From positions 62,001 through 126,000 of the forward strand of contig CANGPS010000001.1 of NCBI GenBank assembly GCA_947456245.1: a stretch of 64,000 nt of DNA, written 5' to 3'. The translations under genes were made by a program, and so were the position numbers. Positions 32,280 to 41,309 of the stretch are shown piece after piece (position 1 is the first letter of the stretch; each line of letters starts with the position of its first letter). Source of the stretch: Acidimicrobiaceae bacterium. Lineage in GTDB: Bacteria > Actinomycetota > Acidimicrobiia > Acidimicrobiales > RAAP-2. The notes beneath the pieces are model-generated. The model had not been told where the DNA came from. It made no database searches and saw only the letters and a list, made by a program, of their open reading frames with translations.

Positions 32280-35200
32280 TCAGGCCCGGCGTCGGCGCCG
32301 CACCAGCACGAGCGCCGAGCCGGACAGGAGCATCGCCGCCCCGGCGAGCAGCAGGGGGGCCGCCGGCATCCCGGTGAAGGCGAGCGGCCCACGGCCATCC
32401 CCGCCGCTGCCGCCACCGCCATCGCTCGGCTTCGAGACGAGGAATGTCTCGCCGGGCTCGCCGGGCTTGGTGGTGGAGGCGAGGGCGGTGGCGGTCGAGT
32501 CCATCTGCTCGACATAGGTGTAGCAACCAGCCGCGTCGATCGTCTTGGGCTTGGTTGCCCACCGGCCGTCTCCCGTGATCGTGAGCGAGCCGGTCCTCAG
32601 GGCTGGCACCGAAGCCCAGTCGACCCCACTGCAGCCTCCGGAGACGGGCTGCGCAGGTCCGAGGAGGGTCCACCGAAGCGCGTTGCTCGTCACGTCGGCG
32701 CCCTCTCCGATTCCAGATCCGCTCAACGTGATGTGGTCGGTGGCGGTCCGGCGCGATCCCTCGACGGCGATGGTGGCGCGGGTGCGGATCACTGGTGCGT
32801 GGGGTCGGACGTCGATCACCTCGTTGGGTGCACCGGCCGAGGTGACCGTCGGGGAGGGGAAGGTCCCGCTGACTGTGTGCTGCCACGTGTAGCACCCGGG
32901 CAGGCTGAAGGTCACGTCCGGGGTGGGGTAGGCGCCGTCTCCGACCACGTCGACCGTCCCGGAATCCGCCACCGGAGCGCTCGACCAGTCGGCAGCGTCA
33001 CAGCTGGAGCCCGCTGCCTTGACCGGCCCGATGACGGTCCAGGCGATCGCCCCCGTCCCGCCAGAGGTCCCAGTGATGCTGACCACGTCATGGGCGGTGC
33101 CGCCGGGCAGGAGCGAGGCGGACGAGGTGGTGGTGACGATCAAGAGCTCGTCGATCATCGCCGTCTCGCTCGGGAGGCCAGGCTCGATCGTCACCGAAGG
33201 GCTGGCGGAGGTTGCGGGCAGCACGTCTCCGTAGCTGTAGCAGCCCGGGGTCGTGATCGTCGTCGGCGGGGTGTGGACGGTGCCGTTCCCCGTGACGGGC
33301 AGCGTCCCGGCCGCCGCCGTCGGGGCACCGGTCCAGTTGATGCCGTCGCAGCTGCGGTTGGCCCCCCAGGCCAGGGGTCCATAGAGGGTCCAGGCGAGCG
33401 GTCCCGGGGTGGGGGCCGCCTTGGGGATGTCGCTGATCTCGATGGCATCGCTCATAGTCGTCCCGCCGGAGGCCGGTGCCACCTCGGCGATGCTGTGGAG
33501 TGCCGGCGGGTACGGCGTGACGATCGTCATCTCGTTCACCTGGCCGCGGCCGGTGGCGGCCGAGTAGGGCCGGTTGGGGTCGGTGGAGCTGAGTGACTCA
33601 GACCAGGAGTAGCACCCGCCCTCGCCCAGGGTCGCCGGTCCGACCGTGATGTCGCCATCGCCGGAGGTCGTGGTGCTCCCCGAGTCGGCGACGGGTGCCT
33701 TAGACCAGCTCAGCCCGTCGCAGGCGTTGTCCAGGGGCTCGATGGGGCCAAGGAGGGACCAGTGCAGGGTTCCGGGTCCTCCGCCGGTGCCAGAGATCGT
33801 CACGGTGTCACTGAGCGGCCCATAGGCAGTGGTGAGCGTCGTGGACGTGCTGGTGGTAATCACCGGGCTCACCGGGGCCATGATGCCGACCTTGGGGGGC
33901 TCGGCTGGAAGCGGATGGTTGGCGGGATCGGTCTTGTCGGTGGCGTTCGTGGCGGACGAGTTCCAGGCGATCTGGTTGATGTCGCTCCCGGGCACCCGCA
34001 CAGAAAACGCGGTGGTGAAGGATGCACCAGCTGCGTAGGTGCCGGTCGAGCTGAAGCGCAGGGATCGCACCTCGCTCAGGTCGGCGGGCGCGGTGGCGGA
34101 CCAGTCGTCGACGCAGCCGGGGTTGGCGGCGCTGGCGAACACCTCAGGTCGACAGGGGTTCCATGAGGTCGAGTAGGCGACGCTGACCCCGGCGGCGAGG
34201 CTTCCGAGCGACGCGAAGGTCGGGGTGAACTGGCTCTCCCGGGCCACCGTGGACTGCCCCTGACTCACCCCAGTATCTCCAGGGTGCGGAAGGACGTCGT
34301 AGATGACCGGGTTCACCAAGGTGTCGGAGCCCACGTTGGCCCAGGTCAGCCGGAACGTCCCCGTCCCGCCCGGGCTGGCGCTCCCCACCCCAAGAGCGCC
34401 GCGCTCAACGCTGTCGAGGTTTCCCTGGACGGTCTTGGTCAGCGAGAAGGCCGCCCCGGTGCCCTTGATCGTGAGGGTGGCGCCGTTCTCGCAGTAGGCC
34501 TCGTTGAGGTTCCCGTCACCGGCCAGGTCGGCACCATTGTCGTTCTCGAAGTGCGACGTCGAGATTCCCCCGCCGGTCTGGGTGGGCGTCCCGCAAGTGG
34601 TCTGGATGTCGGTGAGCTTCGATCCGTACAGGTAGATCTGGTCGGTGTTGGGGTAGACGCCCAGCGCAGTCGGCGTTCGGATCAGCAGGAGGTTCGCGGG
34701 CGGGGTGAACGTCCACGCCCCTGCTGAGGTGACGGCTGCCTTCGGGATGCGGATCCGGAGCAGCTGCCGTCCGGACCCCTGGTAGTCGTTCACGACCGAG
34801 ATGGCTGCCGTCACCGGGAAGTTGGGCTTGGAGCCTCCGGGGGCGACGTTGAACGAGGCGGTCGAGACCGGGTTGGTCCAGGTCATCCCGAGCGGGAGGA
34901 GGTCGGTGATCATCAGGTCCTTGTCGAGTGCTCTGGGCGTCACCGCTGAGCCGAGGATGCTGAGGACCGTGGTGCCCCCGGGGCCCGCACCGGGAGCGCC
35001 GAACGACTTGGCAATGCCGAGCTGGGGCTTGGTCGGGATCGTGAAGAGGTCCGCAGAGCTGTGAACCTTGGTCAGAGCGTCGCCCAGGGTGATCTGCGGG
35101 ATCGCCGTGGCGGTGTTGTGCAGCTGGTTGAGGCCCTCGTTGACCGCGGCCAGCGAGGCGTCAGCGAACCCCCAGGCGGTCAGGCGGAGCTTGGCGTTCC

Positions 35201-36713
35201 TCAGGGCGAGATCGGGTGGGAGCCGGAGAGTGGCGACCGTGGCGCCCGGCGGGATGGCGAAGTTTGCGGTGCTGGCGGAGGGGCTGACCGCCCCGATGGC
35301 CGACAGGTCGATGATGGTGCCGTCGGCGAGGATCGCCTGAGGGCGCCAGCCGCTGGCGTACGCCTGACCGAGTCCGTTGGTGTCGGTGTCGGATCCGGCG
35401 CTCTGGACCTCGACGAGCTGGGTGTGGAACGCCGGGTTGGCGCAGGCCGGTGCGGCGAGGTCCTCGGAGCTGTAGACGTTCCCGGCCGGGTGGTTGAGGC
35501 AGGGCAGCGGGTCGACGAGGTCGGTCATGTAGCGACCGACGAGCCCATAGGAGACGACGGTGCGGTAGATGGCTGCGGCGGCGGTGGTCGACCAGGTCCC
35601 TGGCGCCTGGGCGGGAAGCCAGTCACCTGAGAAGGTCGCCACGTACTGGTTGCCCGAAGTGATCCCAGGCTGGGCGATGGGGGCGAGGGAGCTCTTGACC
35701 ATGGTCGCGTAGCCCGGTCCCGGGCCGATGTTCGGCTCGGCGATGATCTGCACGGGCACACTGGCGACCGCGCTGCTTGTGAGGCCCGCGGGATCCGAGG
35801 CGTCCGGGCCCGTGCCCGAGACGGTGGCCGTGTTGCTCAGCAGCGGCGGGTTCGGGACCGTGGGCGGTGCCGTGGTGGTGATCGTGAACGCCGTCGTGCC
35901 CGTGGCACCCTCTGCGCACCCGGCGGGCATGGTTGAGAGGTCGGCATCGCTGAAGTCCCATCGCACCGTGTGCGACGACGGGTCGTAGGTGGCCCCGGGC
36001 GGGGTCGACGACACGTAGCTCAAGGCGGCAGGGAGCCGATCGACGAGGGCACCATCGGTGAGCCACAGGCCTCCGGTCGAACTGGTGGTGCACCTGGCGG
36101 TGATGGCGTAGCGGATTGTGCCGTCGACCTCGTAGACGCTCCCTCCGTCGGCGGTGGCCTTGCTCACCGAGACCTTGGGGGCCGCTGTGGCGTGCGAGGT
36201 GGCCGCCTCTGGTGCCGTCACGGGAGCGATCCCGTCACCGGTGATGGTCGGGAGCATGGCCCAGGTGGTGCGATTGGGCGTCACCAGGTTCGGGGGCGTG
36301 GCCGTGAGGGTGATGGACCCTGAGTAGCCCGAGATGAACTGGGTCGGGTCGATCCCGATCACCAGGTCACCACCGACCACGGTCGGGCCCGAGGTGATCA
36401 GTCCGGTCGATCCGCTTGTGGCGGCGAAGCTCCAGCTCGGATCGGTCATGGCTGGGCTCGTACTCGCGTCGAGGGGGATGGTGAGGGTTATGGACGGGCC
36501 GCACTCGCCACCGACGGTGCCGGCGCACGAGATGTTGATCCGGTAGGTCTGGGCGGCACCGGTGGGCTGGGTCTGCGTCTTGGGCCCGATCGTGACGAGG
36601 GCGGTCTGCGTCGAGGCGGCGCCGGCCGGGACGATCGTCACGCCGGCACCCAGGATCGAGAGGGTCGAGGCCACCACCGCGGCTCGCAGGACTCGAAAGG
36701 CTGTTGGTGCCAC
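32280..36713 (-). CDS. LAXTG-anchored giant surface protein
   Basis: The 1477-aa protein starts at GTG behind AGAGG, has a signal peptide at residues 5-33 (LRAAVVASTLSILGAGVTIVPAGAAS) and ends with LAFTGMPAAP, a hydrophobic helix and RRRRRA. That is a sorting signal of the LAXTG type used by class E sortases. The middle resembles DUF11/isopeptide-type beta domains (SNTATVSGTGPDASDP, TFRLTWANVGSDTLVNPVIYDVLP). Four repeats of about 120 residues near the C-terminus each have a Cys pair (CDGxxW and GCYxW). It should be covalently linked to the cell wall. No sortase is in the window. Confidence 0.85.
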   Translation of the reverse strand: MAPTAFRVLRAAVVASTLSILGAGVTIVPAGAASTQTALVTIGPKTQTQPTGAAQTYRINISCAGTVGGECGPSITLTIPLDASTSPAMTDPSWSFAATSGSTGLITSGPTVVGGDLVIGIDPTQFISGYSGSITLTATPPNLVTPNRTTWAMLPTITGDGIAPVTAPEAATSHATAAPKVSVSKATADGGSVYEVDGTIRYAITARCTTSSTGGLWLTDGALVDRLPAALSYVSSTPPGATYDPSSHTVRWDFSDADLSTMPAGCAEGATGTTAFTITTTAPPTVPNPPLLSNTATVSGTGPDASDPAGLTSSAVASVPVQIIAEPNIGPGPGYATMVKSSLAPIAQPGITSGNQYVATFSGDWLPAQAPGTWSTTAAAAIYRTVVSYGLVGRYMTDLVDPLPCLNHPAGNVYSSEDLAAPACANPAFHTQLVEVQSAGSDTDTNGLGQAYASGWRPQAILADGTIIDLSAIGAVSPSASTANFAIPPGATVATLRLPPDLALRNAKLRLTAWGFADASLAAVNEGLNQLHNTATAIPQITLGDALTKVHSSADLFTIPTKPQLGIAKSFGAPGAGPGGTTVLSILGSAVTPRALDKDLMITDLLPLGMTWTNPVSTASFNVAPGGSKPNFPVTAAISVVNDYQGSGRQLLRIRIPKAAVTSAGAWTFTPPANLLLIRTPTALGVYPNTDQIYLYGSKLTDIQTTCGTPTQTGGGISTSHFENDNGADLAGDGNLNEAYCENGATLTIKGTGAAFSLTKTVQGNLDSVERGALGVGSASPGGTGTFRLTWANVGSDTLVNPVIYDVLPHPGDTGVSQGQSTVARESQFTPTFASLGSLAAGVSVAYSTSWNPCRPEVFASAANPGCVDDWSATAPADLSEVRSLRFSSTGTYAAGASFTTAFSVRVPGSDINQIAWNSSATNATDKTDPANHPLPAEPPKVGIMAPVSPVITTSTSTTLTTAYGPLSDTVTISGTGGGPGTLHWSLLGPIEPLDNACDGLSWSKAPVADSGSTTTSGDGDITVGPATLGEGGCYSWSESLSSTDPNRPYSAATGRGQVNEMTIVTPYPPALHSIAEVAPASGGTTMSDAIEISDIPKAAPTPGPLAWTLYGPLAWGANRSCDGINWTGAPTAAAGTLPVTGNGTVHTPPTTITTPGCYSYGDVLPATSASPSVTIEPGLPSETAMIDELLIVTTTSSASLLPGGTAHDVVSITGTSGGTGAIAWTVIGPVKAAGSSCDAADWSSAPVADSGTVDVVGDGAYPTPDVTFSLPGCYTWQHTVSGTFPSPTVTSAGAPNEVIDVRPHAPVIRTRATIAVEGSRRTATDHITLSGSGIGEGADVTSNALRWTLLGPAQPVSGGCSGVDWASVPALRTGSLTITGDGRWATKPKTIDAAGCYTYVEQMDSTATALASTTKPGEPGETFLVSKPSDGGGGSGGDGRGPLAFTGMPAAPLLLAGAAMLLSGSALVLVRRRRRA
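32470..33830 (-). repeat. Four Cys-paired repeats before the LAXTG signal
   Basis: The strand W(T/S)LxGP recurs at about 33750, 33388, 33038 and 32670, a spacing of roughly 350-370 bp. In each unit it is followed by a CDG/CSG-W motif and then GCY. The constant Cys pair suggests one disulfide per module. Confidence 0.65.
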
Positions 36714-36831
36714 AGGTACCTCTATGCTCGTGCGCCCTCGACGCTGCTCGTGCCCCGAGGGTAGTGGAGCAGGGCCGATTGCTGGTCGTCGCAGGCACGC
36801 GCGGAGCGCGACCATCTCTGAGGCGACCCCC

Positions 36832-36837
36832 TAGCCT
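36832..36837 (+). promoter_or_regulatory. TAGCCT -10 box of the LON-domain gene
   Basis: TAGCCT ends 6 nt before the GTG at 36844, with no Shine-Dalgarno, consistent with a leaderless start. Confidence 0.5.
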
Positions 36838-36843
36838 GAGCAC

Positions 36844-37479
36844 GTGACGGCTGACCCCATCGAGTTGCCCATGTTCCCGCTCTCGACCGTGCTGTTCCCG
36901 GGCGTGGAGCTGCCCCTCCACGTCTTCGAGGAGCGCTACCGTCAGCTCGTTGCCGACGTCCTCGCCACCACCAGGGAGTTCGGGACGGTCATGATCACCG
37001 CCGGGTCCGAGGTGGGAGGCGGCGACCGCCGCAGCGATGTCGGTACGCTCGTGACGATCGACATGGCCGCGCCCTTCGATGACGGCCGCTGGCTGCTCGC
37101 CACGCGGGGCATCGAGCGCATCCGGGTCATCGAGTGGCTCGAGGACGACCCGTACCCCCGGGCGCGCGTCGAGCGCTACCCCTCCGAGGAGCTCCTCGAC
37201 CGGACGGAGATCCTCGGCCAGGCCGCGGCTGCCGTCCGGCGGCTGCGCATGTTGCTGTCCGAGCTCGACCGGGGGCCGTGCACCTCGCTCGAGCTCGGCC
37301 TCGGCGACGACCCGACCGACGCGGCCTGGATGGCCTGTGCCCTGGCGCCCATCACCCAGCACGACAGCCAGAGCCTGCTTGAGGAGACTGACCCGTCCTC
37401 CCGGCTCGAGGCGCTGCTGGCCCTGGCCTGCCACCGCATCCGCGACATCGAGGATCTGTTGGCCAACCCCGCAGGGTGA
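36844..37479 (+). CDS. LON substrate-binding-domain protein
   Basis: The 211-aa protein is a stand-alone Lon N-terminal domain: LPMFPLSTVLFPGVELPLHVFEERYRQLV at residues 8-36, then a beta barrel and helical tail. It lacks ATPase and protease domains. Such proteins are widespread in actinobacteria and of unknown role, possibly substrate adaptors. The stop overlaps the start of the GNAT gene (GTGA). Confidence 0.9.
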   Translation: MTADPIELPMFPLSTVLFPGVELPLHVFEERYRQLVADVLATTREFGTVMITAGSEVGGGDRRSDVGTLVTIDMAAPFDDGRWLLATRGIERIRVIEWLEDDPYPRARVERYPSEELLDRTEILGQAAAAVRRLRMLLSELDRGPCTSLELGLGDDPTDAAWMACALAPITQHDSQSLLEETDPSSRLEALLALACHRIRDIEDLLANPAG

Positions 37480-37952
37480 CCTCGCTCGAGCTCCGTCCGC
37501 TCTCCGCTGACGAGGCGCGCCGCGAGCATAGCGGTGAGGCGTCGATCTTCTGGGTCGACGGGGCGCCGGGGGACGAGGACCTCGTGGTGCTCGGGATCGC
37601 CGCCGACGGGGTCCCGACCTGGCTGATGCTCGTCGAGGGCCGCTGTGTCGGGATGATCGGGACCCACGAGCCCCTCGAGGTCGGCTCGACCCTCGAGATC
37701 GGCTACCACGTGGCACCCTCGGTCCGTGGCTGTGGCATGGCGAAGGCGGCGGTGCGCCTGCTGCTCAACGAGCTGCTCCGAGCGGGCGTTGCTGGGGTGG
37801 TCGCCGAGGTCGATCGCCGCTCGCCGCATCGGGAGGCGAGCCTCGCGGTGCTTCGAGCCAACGGCTTCGCCCCGCTCGACGCCGACATCGTACAACGGCT
37901 CTTCGTCGAGCCGGTCGACGGTGCCGACCTGCTCCACCGACCGCTGCCCTGA
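37476..37952 (+). CDS. GNAT family N-acetyltransferase
   Basis: The 158-aa protein has the GNAT core: LEIGYHVAPSVRGCGMAKAAVRLLLNELL near residues 72-100, with the acetyl-CoA loop RGCGMA in the place of RGxGxA, then SLAVLRANGFAPL. It acetylates an unknown amine. It is translationally coupled to the LON-domain gene and ends at a hairpin. Confidence 0.85.
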   Translation: MTSLELRPLSADEARREHSGEASIFWVDGAPGDEDLVVLGIAADGVPTWLMLVEGRCVGMIGTHEPLEVGSTLEIGYHVAPSVRGCGMAKAAVRLLLNELLRAGVAGVVAEVDRRSPHREASLAVLRANGFAPLDADIVQRLFVEPVDGADLLHRPLP

Positions 37953-37956
37953 CGCG

Positions 37957-37992
37957 ACGAGAGCCGCCGGCGAATCCGCCGACGGCCCTCGT
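37957..37992. terminator. Terminator hairpin between convergent genes
   Basis: ACGAG-A-GCCG-C-CGGCG pairs with CGCCG-A-CGGC-C-CTCGT around an AATC loop, with two A-C mismatches. It lies between the GNAT gene and the convergent SDR gene and can serve both strands. Confidence 0.65.
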
Positions 37993-38019
37993 GGAGGTGG
38001 TGGCACCTGGCCACCGGGA

Positions 38020-38922
38020 CTACATGAAGCTGAACGGCGGCACGCCCGAGGAGATGCCCTTGAACAGCTCGCCCTTCGCCGCCAGCATCTCGGCCGGGGT
38101 CCAGGGGGCGTCGCGGTGGATCTCTCCGACGACGTGGAAGCCGCCCATGGCCCAGACGTCGCCACCGAAGACGACGAAGACCTGACCGGAGACGTCGCTG
38201 GCCTCGGGGGCGGCCAGGAAGCCGATGAGGTTGGCGATGTTCTTCGGGTCGAACTTGTCGAAGCCCTCATCGGTCTTCGCCATCTCACCGAAGACGTTCT
38301 CGGTCATGCGGGTGCGGGCTCGAGGAGCGATGGCGTTCACCGTCACGCCGATGCGGCTCAGCTCACGGGCCATCGTCCAGGTGAGGCCGACGATGCCGGC
38401 CTTGGCGGTCGAGTAGTTGGCCTGGCCGGCGTTGCCGAAGAGCCCGGCCTCTGAGCTGGTGTTGATGATGCGACCGTAGACGTCCTCGCCGGCCTTGGCC
38501 TTGGAGCGCCAGTAGACCGCTGCGTGCTGCGAGGTGGCGAAGTGGCCCTTGAGGTGGACCTTGATGACGTCGTCCCAGTCGGACTCGGTCATGTTGAAGC
38601 TCATCTTGTCTCGCAGGATGCCGGCGTTGTTCACCAGGATGTTGATGTCACCGAACGTGTCGATGGCCTGGTCAATGACGTTCTTGCCACCCTCCCAGCT
38701 CGAGATGTCGTCACCGTTGACGACGGCCTCGCCACCGTTGGCGATGATGAGCTCCGCAACCTCTTGGGCCGGCTTCTTATCGCCACCCTCGCCCTGGAGC
38801 GATGCGCCGATGTCGTTCACGACAACCTTGGCACCCTCGCTGGCCAGCAGCAGGGCCTCCTCACGTCCGATTCCCTGACCTGCGCCGGTGACGATCGCCA
38901 CCTTGCCGTCGAGCAGTCCCAT
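38020..38922 (-). CDS. SDR of the 3-hydroxyacyl-CoA dehydrogenase type
   Basis: The 300-aa classical SDR has VAIVTGAGQGIGREEALLLA with NDIG (NAD preference), NNAGILRDK near residue 100 and the catalytic YSTAK near 160. The layout, including the NDIG and ILRDK blocks and the C-terminal tail, resembles the dehydrogenase domain of multifunctional enzyme 2 and sterol 17-beta-type SDRs. It probably oxidises a 3-hydroxyacyl-CoA. The ATG follows AAGGAG. Confidence 0.8.
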   Translation of the reverse strand: MGLLDGKVAIVTGAGQGIGREEALLLASEGAKVVVNDIGASLQGEGGDKKPAQEVAELIIANGGEAVVNGDDISSWEGGKNVIDQAIDTFGDINILVNNAGILRDKMSFNMTESDWDDVIKVHLKGHFATSQHAAVYWRSKAKAGEDVYGRIINTSSEAGLFGNAGQANYSTAKAGIVGLTWTMARELSRIGVTVNAIAPRARTRMTENVFGEMAKTDEGFDKFDPKNIANLIGFLAAPEASDVSGQVFVVFGGDVWAMGGFHVVGEIHRDAPWTPAEMLAAKGELFKGISSGVPPFSFM

Positions 38923-39103
38923 TGTGTCTCCTTCGTTGTCGCACCGGCCGAGATGGCGGTGTGGTCCTGTTTGGCACCGAGTTGGTGCACCCCCGTCGCG
39001 GTGCGACGTCCGACGCTGTCTGGCCCGGGTTGCCCCCGGTGCCAGCCGGTCGTGGACAAGAGCATGACCGCAAACAGGGGGATCCGGCAAGATTTGGGGC
39101 CTG

Positions 39104-40111
39104 TCAGGCCAGCAGGACCTCGGTGGCCTCAACCACGGCGGCCCGGGCATCGTCCTCGGATCGCTCCGCTCCCACGAGCTCGGTCAGCGAGATCACCTCG
39201 ACCTCGGAGCCACGCAAGTCGCCCAGACGATCGGCGATGCCCGCCTCGCAGGATCCGGCGATGACCGCGAGGCGGGTGGACGGTGGGATCCGGTCCACGA
39301 GGGAGGCGACGGTCTTGCCCTCGAGCGAGGTGGCGTCGAGGCGGCCCTCGCCGGTGACGACCAGGTCCGCCGCGGCGATCCGGGCGTCGAGGTCGATGAG
39401 TCCGGCCACCACGTCGATGCCGGAGGCGGCCTCCGCCCCGAGGGCCATCAGGCCGCCGGCCAGACCGCCAGCTGCGCCGGATCGAGGCAGCGAGGCGATC
39501 GTCCGACCGGTCAGCTCGCCGAGGCGTCGACCCAGGACCTCGAGGCGGCGCTCCATCCTCGCCACGGTGCTCGAGTCCGCCCCCTTCTGAGGGCCGAAGG
39601 TCCTCGCCGCATCCAGGTAGGCCGTGGTCACGTCGGTGGCGACGACGAGGTGGGAGCCGGCGAGGCCCCCTCCGTCGAGGATGGTCGTCACGGCGCCCCA
39701 CCCGCCGTCCGTGGTGGCCGAGCCCCCGCAGCCCACGATGATGGTGCTCGCCCCGGACGAGATGGCAGCGAGGATCAGCTGCCCCACACCCTCCGTGCTG
39801 GCCGAGAACGCCTCGTCGGGCGTCGGGTGGGGCAGCAGTGCCCGTCCCGAGGCCTCCGCCATCTCGACCACGCAGATCGTCGGGTCATCGAGGACCCAGA
39901 ATCGCGAGTCGACCGGCTGCCCCAGGGGTCCTGAGACCCGGATGGGGCTCGGCGTGCCACCGAGCACCGTGCCGAAGCCCTCTCCACCGTCGCTCAGGGG
40001 AGCCTCGTCGGCCGTCCATCGTGCTGATCGTGCGGCCTCGGCGATGGCCGAGGCCGCCTCGATGGCGTCGAGCGTCCCTCGGAACTTGTCCGGGGCGGCG
40101 ACGAGGTGCAT
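39104..40111 (-). CDS. Glycerate kinase (GlxK type)
   Basis: The 335-aa kinase phosphorylates glycerate. It has APDKFRGTLDAIEAA at the start, PLSDGGEGFGTVL near residue 38, IIVGCGGSATTDGGWGA near 125 and VTGEGRLDATSLEGKT near 260. It is slightly shorter than typical members. It starts 7 bp after the FKBP stop, so it is probably co-transcribed with that gene. Confidence 0.9.
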   Translation of the reverse strand: MHLVAAPDKFRGTLDAIEAASAIAEAARSARWTADEAPLSDGGEGFGTVLGGTPSPIRVSGPLGQPVDSRFWVLDDPTICVVEMAEASGRALLPHPTPDEAFSASTEGVGQLILAAISSGASTIIVGCGGSATTDGGWGAVTTILDGGGLAGSHLVVATDVTTAYLDAARTFGPQKGADSSTVARMERRLEVLGRRLGELTGRTIASLPRSGAAGGLAGGLMALGAEAASGIDVVAGLIDLDARIAAADLVVTGEGRLDATSLEGKTVASLVDRIPPSTRLAVIAGSCEAGIADRLGDLRGSEVEVISLTELVGAERSEDDARAAVVEATEVLLA

Positions 40112-40118
40112 CAGCGGT

Positions 40119-40493
40119 TCAGCGGACTCCGAGGAGGTCGACGACGAAGATCAGGGTCTCGTTGGGGCCGATGACCCCTCCTGCCCCCTGGGCGCCGTAG
40201 CCGAGGTGCGGCGGGATCGTCAGCCGGCGACGCCCGCCGACGCGCATGCCCTGGACGCCCTGGTCCCACCCGGCGATGACCATGCCCTGGCCGAGGCCGA
40301 AGGCGAACGTGTCACCCCGGTTCCACGAGGCGTCGAACTCCTCGCCGGTCGACCACGCCACGCCGACGTAGTGGACCGATGCCAGGTGGCCTGCGGCGGC
40401 CTCCTCTCCGTCTCCGACGACGAGGTCCTCGATGAGGAGGTCTGCGGGCGGCTCGCCCATGGGGGGGTCAACGAGGGGTCGGTCAAGGCTCAT
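40119..40493 (-). CDS. FKBP-type peptidyl-prolyl isomerase
   Basis: The 124-aa protein is a single FKBP domain: ASVHYVGVAWSTGEEFDASW near residue 38, FGLGQGMVIAGWDQGVQGMRVGGRR near 65-90 and PPHLGYGAQG with the closing LIFVVDLL. It has no signal peptide, so it is cytoplasmic. The ATG lies 6 nt after TACGAT. Upstream in-frame sequence belongs to tRNA-Leu. Confidence 0.92.
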   Translation of the reverse strand: MSLDRPLVDPPMGEPPADLLIEDLVVGDGEEAAAGHLASVHYVGVAWSTGEEFDASWNRGDTFAFGLGQGMVIAGWDQGVQGMRVGGRRRLTIPPHLGYGAQGAGGVIGPNETLIFVVDLLGVR

Positions 40494-40499
40494 GAGCGC

Positions 40500-40505
40500 A
40501 TCGTA
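40500..40505 (-). promoter_or_regulatory. TACGAT -10 box of the FKBP gene
   Basis: On the minus strand TACGAT ends 6 nt before the FKBP ATG. It lies just past the 3' end of tRNA-Leu, so FKBP-glycerate kinase has a leaderless promoter of its own. Confidence 0.5.
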
Positions 40506-40521
40506 GGGGCGCGGAGGTCCC

Positions 40522-40606
40522 TGGTGCGAGCGAGAGGACTTGAACCTCCACCCCCGAAGGGACCGGGACCTAAACCCGGCGCGTCTGCCAATTCCGCCAC
40601 GCCCGC
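40522..40606 (-). tRNA. tRNA-Leu (UAG anticodon)
   Basis: The acceptor stem GCGGGCG pairs with CGCTCGC (one G-U). The anticodon arm CCGGG-TTTAGGT-CCCGG has anticodon TAG. A long variable arm (CCCTTCGGGG) marks a class II tRNA. The T arm is GAGG-TTCAAGT-CCTC. CCA is encoded at the 3' end. A TAGGAT promoter box lies upstream at 40640-40645 on the minus strand. Confidence 0.96.
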
Positions 40607-40682
40607 CTGGCGCCACGCCCAGCAGGCGTCCGCCCGACCATCCTAGGGACCTCGAGTGCAACGGTCCCGCCCCGGCGACGGG

Positions 40683-40688
40683 TAGCGT
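40683..40688 (+). promoter_or_regulatory. TAGCGT -10 box of clpP
   Basis: TAGCGT ends 6 nt before the clpP ATG. The six G residues between leave room for a weak Shine-Dalgarno only if transcription starts earlier; a leaderless start is likelier. Confidence 0.5.
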
Positions 40689-40694
40689 GGGGGG

Positions 40695-41309
40695 ATGGAT
40701 TCACCCCTTCTCTCCCCGCAGATGGCCGGACCCGGCGGCGACGTCACGGTCGACCTGACCCAGCGCCTGCTCCGCGAGCGGATCGTGTTCCTCGGATCGG
40801 TCGTGGACCAGGTCGCGGCGAACACCCTGTGCGCGCAGCTGCTCCTCCTCGAGGCCGAGGACCCGGAGAAGGACATCTCGCTCTACATCAACTCGCCGGG
40901 CGGCTCGGTCACCGATGGCCTCGCCATCTACGACACCATGCAGTACGTGTCGTGCGACGTGCGGACGATCTGCGTCGGCATGGCGGCATCGATGGGACAG
41001 TTCCTGCTGTGCGCTGGGACGGCGGGGAAGCGGTTCGCGCTGCCGAACTCCAGGATCCTGATGCACCAGCCCAGCGCCGGCGGGATCCAGGGCCAGGCCT
41101 CGGACATCGCCATCCAGGCCGAGCAGATCGTCTTCATGAAGAAGATGCTCGCCGAGCGCATCTCCTTCCACACCGGGCAGCCGGTGGAGCGGATCGAGGC
41201 GGACTCGGATCGAGACCGCTGGTTCACGGCGTCGGAGGCGAAGGACTACGGGTTCATCGACGCGGTGATCGACAAGTCTGCGGCACGCTCAGGGGCCACC
41301 CAAGCGTGA
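40695..41309 (+). CDS. clpP: ATP-dependent Clp protease proteolytic subunit
   Basis: The 204-aa serine protease subunit has Ser99 in GMAASMGQF, His124 in LMHQPSAGG and an Asp in the ADSDRDRWF region. It also has the [19 protein letters not shown] oxyanion-side motif. It would form tetradecamers with a Clp ATPase. No clpX or second clpP is next to it. Its stop overlaps the next gene, a polysaccharide ABC permease, by 4 bp, an unusual partner. Confidence 0.95.
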   Translation: MDSPLLSPQMAGPGGDVTVDLTQRLLRERIVFLGSVVDQVAANTLCAQLLLLEAEDPEKDISLYINSPGGSVTDGLAIYDTMQYVSCDVRTICVGMAASMGQFLLCAGTAGKRFALPNSRILMHQPSAGGIQGQASDIAIQAEQIVFMKKMLAERISFHTGQPVERIEADSDRDRWFTASEAKDYGFIDAVIDKSAARSGATQA

